In this document: positions 57,590 to 64,000 of the stretch, piece by piece
How positions within the stretch are numbered: position 1 is the first letter of the stretch
How the letters are laid out: every line of letters starts with the position of its first letter
Origin: JBGSUZ01 sp963677505
Lineage (GTDB): Bacteria; Bacillota; Clostridia; Peptostreptococcales; Acidaminobacteraceae
Direction of reading: 5' to 3'
Assembly (NCBI GenBank): GCA_963677505.2
Contig: CAXXWB010000037.1
Location: 87,110 to 151,109 of the forward strand
DNA: 64,000 nucleotides
The notes under the pieces: model-generated
What the model saw: only the letters and a program-made list of their open reading frames with translations
What the model was told of the DNA's origin: nothing
Database searches by the model: none
Made by a program: the position numbers and the translations under genes

Positions 57590-58647
57590 TTTCCAATCCC
57601 CCTGACAAGCTGGGATTTTACCTCCTCAAAGGTAGTTTTCACTTCTGGTAAACTGAATCCATTTTTCAAAATAATATCTGAATCCTTAAGACCATTTCCT
57701 GTGAGAACACAAACGACGCGGCTATTTTTTTCCAGTTGACCTTGGTTGTAGGCGTGGAACAAACCAGCCACAGAGATACAAGAAGCGGGTTCAGCAAAAA
57801 TCCCTTCTGTAGAAGCCAAGAGTCTTTGGTATTTTAATATGGTTTCGTCATCAATAGCTTGAATGCGACCATTGGACTCTTTTAAAGCAGTCTCTGCAAA
57901 AGACCAACTGGCAGGATTACCAATTCGAATAGCTGTGGCAACCGTTTCAGGGTGATCAATCTTATAGCCCTTGACCATAGGTGCAGATCCTTCTGCTTGG
58001 AAACCAAACATGGCAGGATTTTGAGTAGATTTTCCAAGACCGTTATATTCCTTAAAACCTTTCCAATAAGCCGTAATATTGCCAGCGTTGCCAACGGGAA
58101 TCATCAAGTAATCTGGAGCGTCTTCTAAATCATCACAGATTTCAAACGCAGCAGTTTTCTGTCCTTCAATTCTGAAAGGATTGATTGAGTTAACCATAGT
58201 GACAGGGTGATTTTCACAAAATACTTTTACCATATCTAAAGCTTCGTCGAAGTTACCAGAAATGGGAACGATTTCAGCGCCGTAAGCCACCGCTTGAGCT
58301 AGTTTGCCATAGGCAATTTTACCGTCAGGAATCAACATGAAGGACTTCATGCCAGCCTTAGCAGCATAGGCCGCCATAGAAGCAGAGGTGTTGCCTGTAG
58401 AAGCACAGATAACGGCTTCACTTTTATCATTAAAGGCCTTTGTTACAGCCATGGTCATGCCTCTATCTTTAAAAGAGCCAGTTGGGTTGAGACCGTCGAA
58501 TTTTAGGTAAATCTCTAAACCAGGCAACTGTTTCTCTAAATTAGTAGCTCTAATAAGCTTGGTTTGACCTTCGCATAAAGTAATAATTTGATCTGAATCG
58601 GAAATAGGTAAAAATGCTCTATAACGATCGATAAGTCCTTTGTACAT
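57586..58647 (-). CDS. thrC: Threonine synthase
   Basis: 353 residues, fold type II PLP enzyme. The PLP lysine is in TGSFKDRGMT (near 55). The phosphate-binding loop GNAGNITAYWKG (near 185) is complete. It converts O-phosphohomoserine to threonine. ATG 58647 is preferred, with AAGGATGGTG upstream on this strand; a start at 58659 is also possible. The stop overlaps the thrB start. Confidence 0.94.
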   Translation of the reverse strand: MYKGLIDRYRAFLPISDSDQIITLCEGQTKLIRATNLEKQLPGLEIYLKFDGLNPTGSFKDRGMTMAVTKAFNDKSEAVICASTGNTSASMAAYAAKAGMKSFMLIPDGKIAYGKLAQAVAYGAEIVPISGNFDEALDMVKVFCENHPVTMVNSINPFRIEGQKTAAFEICDDLEDAPDYLMIPVGNAGNITAYWKGFKEYNGLGKSTQNPAMFGFQAEGSAPMVKGYKIDHPETVATAIRIGNPASWSFAETALKESNGRIQAIDDETILKYQRLLASTEGIFAEPASCISVAGLFHAYNQGQLEKNSRVVCVLTGNGLKDSDIILKNGFSLPEVKTTFEEVKSQLVRGIGK

Positions 58648-58720
58648 GAAAAACACCATCCTTTTATATAATAGAAGTTATTTGATTTTCTATAGGAAAT
58701 AACAATTGAAATTTAAAACA

Positions 58721-59965
58721 TTAACAAAGATAAGGCATTGTTAAAACGGAGATTTGAGGACACCACTCTTTTAAAAGTGAGAGTCTTTCCACCAACTCTT
58801 GTTCCAATAGATCTTCAAGGTCTAATAAAACGCCAGAGGCTTCAGGGTTTTTATGAATGCTCAGTTTATGGTCAGAAAAAATTTGAAGAATCCTTCCCAG
58901 CTCATCAGCACTAGGGGTCTCAGAAATTTCAAGAATCCAGCGGCAAGCATCAGGGTTAACGGTAATGGCATCAAAAGATTGATTACCTGAGTAGCACAGG
59001 GCTTTATCAGACTTGCCGTTACAATAGTCTAAGAAGTCTCCGAACACAGCGTTAGCAGTAGGCATCTTTCCGGCCCCTTTGCCAGACAACTGTATTTTTC
59101 CAAAAGAATGACCATAGAGTCTAATGCCGTTGTATTCATGGTCGATATTATAAAAAGGGTGACTGGCTGCCACTGCACAAGGACGAACGGCATTGTAAAC
59201 ATGAGAGTCTATATTGACAGACATAGCAACTAGTTTTATTTTCATGCCATTGGCTTTGGCCAAACGAATATTTTCAGCAGTGAGCGATTCAATACCCTCT
59301 GTAGACACCATGTTAGGAATAATCCTTCTATTAAATGCTAGGGTAGAGAGGACACACAGTTTTCTGGCACTGTCTAAACCAGAAACATCTGAGTGAGGGT
59401 TACTTTCTGCAAAGCCGATGGCCATGGCCTCGCTGAGGGCATCGTTATAACTTTTACCAGACTCAGTCATAGAGGTGAGAATGTAGTTACAAGTGCCATT
59501 GACAATTCCTTCAATCCTATGAATGCTACCGCTTCGAAGAGAATCTTTTAAAGGCTTAATAATGGGGATGCCACCGCCGACACTGGCTTCAAAGCCAATA
59601 GAAACTTGCTTTTCAATAGCTTTGTGGAAAATTTCATGTCCATGTTCCGCTAATAAATCCTTGTTGGCTGTAATCACATGGCAACCTTGTTCAATGGCCT
59701 CAAGAATATAGGTCTTTGCAGGTTCGATACCCCCAATAAGCTCAATGATTAAATCTGGTTTCTTTGAAAGAAGGAGCTTGTAATCATCTGTCATCAATGG
59801 GAAATGAGGATTGCTTTTATAGTTTCCAAGTTTTCTGACCAAGATACCGACCAACTCATAATCCAAATCCAGTGTTTCTTTTAAATGTGCTTCTTGCTGT
59901 GATAATAACTCTAGAAAGCCGCTGCCCACTGTGCCGCTTCCGAGTAACGCTATTTTGACTTTCAT
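58721..59965 (-). CDS. hom: Homoserine dehydrogenase
   Basis: 414 residues. The NAD(P) Rossmann motif is IALLGSGTVGSGFLELL at the N-terminus; catalytic-domain segments GGIPIIKPL and GIVNGTCNYILTSM follow (near 140-165). A C-terminal ACT domain (about 340-410) suggests feedback inhibition by threonine. GGAGG supports ATG 59965. It lies 11 bases after the ACT protein gene, and the gap to thrC is short, so all five genes form one operon. Confidence 0.94.
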   Translation of the reverse strand: MKVKIALLGSGTVGSGFLELLSQQEAHLKETLDLDYELVGILVRKLGNYKSNPHFPLMTDDYKLLLSKKPDLIIELIGGIEPAKTYILEAIEQGCHVITANKDLLAEHGHEIFHKAIEKQVSIGFEASVGGGIPIIKPLKDSLRSGSIHRIEGIVNGTCNYILTSMTESGKSYNDALSEAMAIGFAESNPHSDVSGLDSARKLCVLSTLAFNRRIIPNMVSTEGIESLTAENIRLAKANGMKIKLVAMSVNIDSHVYNAVRPCAVAASHPFYNIDHEYNGIRLYGHSFGKIQLSGKGAGKMPTANAVFGDFLDYCNGKSDKALCYSGNQSFDAITVNPDACRWILEISETPSADELGRILQIFSDHKLSIHKNPEASGVLLDLEDLLEQELVERLSLLKEWCPQISVLTMPYLC

Positions 59966-59975
59966 GGTGAACCTC

Positions 59976-60416
59976 CTATTCAATAGCAATAATGGCTAGT
60001 TTTTTAACCCCTTTAGCATTCTTAAGGGAATCCGTCAAATCTTCAAAAGTGCAGTTTAAGTCTGCTATATCAAAGGTCAAGGAGGCATTAGCCAGCCCAT
60101 TGATGGGAGGATCTTGACTGATGGTAAGAACATTGCAGTTTTTACTGGCAATAATCTGAAGGAGCCCGCTGAGAACGCCGGATTCGTGATTGAGAATTAA
60201 GGAAATGGTGATTTTTTTCCCTAAGGAACCTTCCGCAAGAGGGAAGACGTGGTCAACATATTTGTAATAGGTACTTCTACTGATGCCAACCCCTTTGGTG
60301 GCTTCGCTGACGCCCTCAAAACGACCGTGTTCAAGACCTTCTTTAGCTTCTAACACTTTAATGAAGACTTCTGGTGCAATGTCTTTGCTTACAACAATAA
60401 ATTTGCTTTTATTCAT
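59976..60416 (-). CDS. ACT-domain protein, PheB/UPF0735 family
   Basis: 146 residues. The first 60 residues form a small helix-turn-helix-like unit (EATKGVGISRSTYYKYV). The last 75 form an ACT domain (ITISLILNHESGVLSGLLQIIASKNCNVLTI). The family often precedes threonine or aromatic amino acid genes and is thought to be an amino-acid-responsive regulator. It heads the threonine operon, so it may sense threonine or homoserine and act on the operon leader (inference). Confidence 0.85.
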   Translation of the reverse strand: MNKSKFIVVSKDIAPEVFIKVLEAKEGLEHGRFEGVSEATKGVGISRSTYYKYVDHVFPLAEGSLGKKITISLILNHESGVLSGLLQIIASKNCNVLTISQDPPINGLANASLTFDIADLNCTFEDLTDSLKNAKGVKKLAIIAIE

Positions 60417-60479
60417 ATAGCCACCTCATCCAACGAGTAATGTGTTTTGTACGCGGAATTGTCCGTCTGATAAAGACAA

Positions 60480-60536
60480 GTGTACGCTTGACGAACACGT
60501 TTTGAAGATTATAGCAAATAGAAAAACATAAATCAA
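60480..60536 (-). promoter_or_regulatory. Threonine operon promoter and leader palindrome
   Basis: On the minus strand, TTGATT (60536-60531), a 17-bp spacer and TATAAT (60513-60508). The leader carries an imperfect palindrome at 60480-60498 (GTGTACG/CGAACAC), and TGTACGC is repeated at 60448-60454 and 60481-60487. These lie over the transcription start and may be operator sites for the ACT-domain protein (inference). Confidence 0.55.
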
Positions 60537-60677
60537 TAGGATTTATTCAAAAAAATTGTCAATTTCTTTTTTTTTATTGCATTATTTGCTTAGAACATTT
60601 GTTTGTAATATAATGTTAGGGGATTGCCTCACTACGGCTAACGGCAATCTAAGAAAAAAGTTGAATGAGGTGTGTTT

Positions 60678-62652
60678 GTGGTTAAAGGAAAAAAGCAATA
60701 TGACAATGAAAGCATTTCCTCGTTAAAGGGTGCCGATCGTGTAAGAAAAAGACCAGCCGTCATTTTTGGATCAGATGGAATTGAAGGCTGTAAGCATTCC
60801 TTCTTCGAAATCTTATCCAATTCAATTGATGAAGCCCGTGAAGGTTATGGGACTGAAATCACTGTTATCCGACATGCCGACCAGTCTATAACCGTAAAGG
60901 ATCAAGGCAGAGGCATTCCGCTGGATTACAACCAAAATGAAGAAAGATACAACTGGGAACTGGTTTACTGCGAACTATACGCAGGGGGCAAGTATAAGAA
61001 TATTACTGGAGAAAGTTATGAATATTCTCTGGGACTAAATGGATTAGGGGCCTGTGCTACCCAATACAGTTCAGAATATATGGACGTAACAGTTTACAGA
61101 GATGGCAATCAATTTGATCTCCATTTCGAAAAGGGAGAGAATATTGGTGGTTTGATTAAGCAAAAATCAGATCAAAAGGGAACGGGGTCTGTTCAAAAAT
61201 GGAAGCCAGACTTAGATGTTTTTACAGATATTCATATACCGTTGGAATTTTTCCAAGAAACCCTCAAGCGACAGTCTATTGTCAATAAGGGATTAAAGTT
61301 CATTTTAATCGATGAAGAAACAGAAGTGACCTTCGAGTTTATATATGAAAATGGCATTATCGACTATATTGAAGAAATTTCAGGCGACACCAATCTGAAT
61401 AAAATCCAAATTTTCAGTGATGAGGGAAAAGGACGAGACAGAGACGATAAGCTTGAGTATAAAGTAAAAGCTGAATTGGCCTTTTGCTTTAATAATGAAG
61501 TGAATCTTTTAGAATACTACCATAATTCTAGTTTCTTAGAGCATGGCGGTTCACCAGATAAGGCTGTTAAATTGGCTTTTACAAATGAAATAGACAAGCT
61601 CATTAAGAAACTGAATAAATACAATAAAACGGAAAAGAAAATAACCTTTATAGATGTTCAAGACAGCTTAGTCCTTGTCAGCAACAGTTTTTTCAACCAT
61701 GACAAGCTATGAAAACCAGACGAAGAAAGCCATTACCAATAAGTTTATCCAAGAGTTTATCACAGAGTTTATTCGTAAAAACCTTGAAATCTATTTCATA
61801 GAGAATATGGATGAAGCGGAGCGTATTGCAGAACAAATTTTGATCAACAAGCGTAGCCGTGAAAAGGCGGAAATTACCCGTTTGAATTTAAAGAAGACAT
61901 TGAGTGGTAAGAATGACTTGACCACTCGGGTTAAGAAGTTTGTAGACTGTAGAACCAAAGAGATTCCTCGCCGTGAACTTTATATTGTAGAAGGAGACTC
62001 GGCTTTGGGCGCCTGTAAACTCGCAAGAAGTGCAGAGTTTCAAGCTTTAATGCCAGTAAGGGGTAAAATCCTAAACTGCCTAAAAGCTGACTACGACAAA
62101 ATTTTTAAGAGTGATATCATAGTTGATCTTCTGAAGGTCATGGGGTGTGGGGTAGAAATCCGAAACAAGCATTCCAAAGACTTTGAAACCTTTGATATTA
62201 CACAATTAAATTATGGAAAAATCATTATTTGTACCGATGCAGACGTGGATGGTTATCAAATCAGAACCCTGATTTTATCCATGATCTACGCACTAACACC
62301 AACCCTTATTAAAGAAGGGAAAATTTTCATAGCGGAAACACCTCTCTTTGAAATCAATACAAAGAATGAGACGTACTTTGCCTACAATGAACAAGAAAAG
62401 CAAAAGATTACTAAAAAACTGAAAGGCAATTATGCGATTCAACGTTCCAAAGGACTTGGTGAGAACGAACCTGAAATGATGTGGAAAACGACGATGTGTC
62501 CAGACAGCCGTCGCTTAATCGAAATCGAACCAGAAGAGTTTCATAAAACAGATACCATGTTTGAAACCTTGTTAGGTGATGATTTAGACAGCAGAAAAGC
62601 CTTTATTGAAGAATTCGGCGAAGCCTATATTGAACTACTAGATTTAAGCTAA
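60678..62652 (+). CDS. Type II DNA topoisomerase, B subunit (ParE/GyrB-like; one frameshift)
   Basis: About 657 residues when joined. The GHKL ATPase part has SNSIDEAREG, KDQGRGIPLD and LNGLGACATQY. The Toprim part has LYIVEGDSALG and CTDADVDGYQIRT, with the PLFEI and QRSKGLGENEPE segments. The reading frame breaks in a T6 run near 61690: S-N-S-F-S-T-M-T-S-Y continues in the next frame, so an extra T is likely. It is diverged from housekeeping gyrase. GTG 60678 has GAGGTG upstream; a GTG at 60672 overlaps it. It probably pairs with the A subunit that starts 10 bases after its stop. Confidence 0.88.
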
Positions 62653-62662
62653 GAGGTGACAC

Positions 62663-64000
62663 ATGGACGTAATCAAACAAAGAATTACGGAAACCCTTGA
62701 ACAGAACTACATGCCCTATGCCATGTCAGTAATTGTTTCGAGAGCGATTCCAGAAATAGATGGTTTTAAGCCTTCTCATCGGAAACTTTTGTACACAATG
62801 TATAAAATGAAGTTGTTAAACGGGCAAAGAACTAAATCAGCAAACGTTGTAGGCCAAACCATGAAGCTCAATCCCCACGGAGACCAAGCTATATATGCCA
62901 CAATGGTTAGACTCACAAGAGGCTATGACGCCTTACTACATCCTTATGTAGATTCAAAGGGTAACTTCGGTAAAGTCACCTCAAGAGATATGAAATTCGC
63001 AGCTTCCCGTTATACGGAAGTTAAACTGGATGCCATGTGCGATGAAATCTTCAAAGACATCGATAAAAACACGGTGGATTTTGTGGACAACTACGACGGC
63101 AGAACGAAAGAACCAGTTTTATTGCCAACGCGTTTTCCAAACATTTTGGTTAGTGCCAACAGAGGTATAGCCGTAGGCATGGCCAGTAATATTGCCTCTT
63201 TTAATTTGGCAGAAATCTGTAAAGCCGTATCAATGTACATTGACGACCCAGATTTAGATTTAAGTACAGTCCTAACAGGTCCCGATTTTCCAACGGGTGG
63301 GTACTTAATTTATGATGAAAGCGTTCTTAAAGAAATATATGCTTCAGGAACAGGAAGTTTTAAAATAAGAGCCAAGTACCGCGTTGACCAAAAGAACAAT
63401 TGCTTGGAAATCATTGAGATTCCTTATACAACCACGGTTGAAGCAATCATCGAAAAAATCATTGAGCTTGTTAAGTTAGGGAAAATTAAAGAAATTAATG
63501 ATATCAGAGACGAAACAGATTTAGGTGGTTTGAAAATCGCCATTGATCTTAAAAGAGGGATTGATCCAGAAGCCTTAATGGCAAAACTGTATCGATATAC
63601 CACTCTAGAGGATTCATTCAGTTGTAATTTTAACGTTCTAATCAATGGCAGACCTAAAGTTCTTGGTGTAAAAGCCTTGATAAAGGAATGGCTCATATTC
63701 AGAGTAGCTTGCTTAAAAAGAGGTATGCAGTATGATTTAGATATTATTTCAGAAAAACTCCATTTGCTTAACGGCTTAAGAAAAGTTCTATTGGATATTG
63801 ATAGGGCTATTCAAATCGTTAAGGATACTGATAAAGATGTAGATGTTATTCCTAATTTAATGGTAGCTTTTCAAATTGATGAAATTCAGGCGGACTTTGT
63901 TGCTGAAATCAAACTGAGAAATCTAAATAAGGATTATCTTCTCAATCGAATTTCTGAAATCAAGAAGATGGAAGCTGAAGCAACAAGGCTCAACAGCTTG
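62663..64000 (+). CDS. Type II DNA topoisomerase, A subunit (ParC/GyrA-like; truncated by window end)
   Basis: 446 codons are visible and the frame is open at 64000. AGAGGTGAC precedes the ATG at 62663. The start MDVIKQRITETLEQNYMPYA leads to the winged-helix domain. The active-site tyrosine is in FAASRYTEVKL, and the LNPHGDQAIYATMVRLTRGYD and DSKGNFGKVTSRD segments match the cleavage core. LPTRFPNILVSANRGIAVGMASN lies downstream. It differs from GyrA at many conserved positions, so it is a second, paralogous enzyme that acts with the upstream B subunit. The C-terminal part is outside the window. Confidence 0.92.
   Translation, partial: MDVIKQRITETLEQNYMPYAMSVIVSRAIPEIDGFKPSHRKLLYTMYKMKLLNGQRTKSANVVGQTMKLNPHGDQAIYATMVRLTRGYDALLHPYVDSKGNFGKVTSRDMKFAASRYTEVKLDAMCDEIFKDIDKNTVDFVDNYDGRTKEPVLLPTRFPNILVSANRGIAVGMASNIASFNLAEICKAVSMYIDDPDLDLSTVLTGPDFPTGGYLIYDESVLKEIYASGTGSFKIRAKYRVDQKNNCLEIIEIPYTTTVEAIIEKIIELVKLGKIKEINDIRDETDLGGLKIAIDLKRGIDPEALMAKLYRYTTLEDSFSCNFNVLINGRPKVLGVKALIKEWLIFRVACLKRGMQYDLDIISEKLHLLNGLRKVLLDIDRAIQIVKDTDKDVDVIPNLMVAFQIDEIQADFVAEIKLRNLNKDYLLNRISEIKKMEAEATRLNSL

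Overview
The window is AT-rich DNA from a low-GC Gram-positive anaerobe of the class Clostridia. Support comes from strong AGGAGG ribosome-binding sites, TTGACA-17-TATAAT promoters, T-tailed intrinsic terminators, ferredoxin-linked fermentation enzymes (IorAB, Ptb), a multi-subunit flavin/FeS transhydrogenase-like complex, and a 16S-tRNA-Ala-23S-5S operon followed by a tRNA block. I cannot place it to genus without comparing the 16S gene. Bacillithiol genes (bshC, bshA) are a less usual feature for this class.

Layout. 0-9.3 kb: argS, then a run bshC-bshA-radical SAM-membrane protein-nadK-TPR. 9.4-12.8 kb: a ptb-iorA-iorB operon for fermenting aromatic (or other) amino acids. 13.0-20.0 kb: one rRNA operon with tandem promoters, processing stems and 13 tRNA genes. 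20.0-23.1 kb: an NAD-salvage operon (NrtR-like repressor, nicotinamidase-like protein, nicotinate phosphoribosyltransferase) behind a 45-bp palindromic operator. 23.2-24.4 kb: a gene-poor stretch holding a 32-codon ORF with its own promoter and terminator, a degenerate Nudix protein, a probable C-rich small RNA with a Pho-box-like promoter, and tRNA-Arg. 24.5-33.1 kb: pdxST, tag, an M20 peptidase, a long RelA/SpoT-domain synthetase, a cold-shock protein, an HD-GYP protein, a DUF1667 protein and idi. 33.3-39.1 kb: a three-gene operon best explained as a Stn-type NADH/ferredoxin/NADP transhydrogenase. 39.2-48.2 kb: an orphan HisA-like protein, a Crp/Fnr regulator, deoD, ssb, a PHP phosphatase, two transporters, a CofE-like protein and a CBS-type pyrophosphatase. 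48.3-55.4 kb: the phosphate regulon phoP-phoR-pstSCAB-phoU. 55.4-60.5 kb: the threonine operon (ACT protein-hom-thrC-thrB-lysC, minus strand). 60.6 kb to the end: a second type II topoisomerase B/A pair, the A subunit running off the window.

Two themes connect loci. NAD(P) metabolism recurs: nadK, NAD salvage, a degenerate Nudix protein and the transhydrogenase. Phosphate control also recurs: phoPR, pst and the small RNA at 24.1 kb all carry TTAAC/TTAATA repeats on an 11-bp register with the -10 box in the same phase.

Caution: ten single-base frameshifts interrupt otherwise conserved genes between 5.7 and 12.1 kb, and one more lies at 61.69 kb. Each can be repaired by one indel, several in homopolymers, so they look like consensus errors rather than gene decay. 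I describe those genes as single loci.
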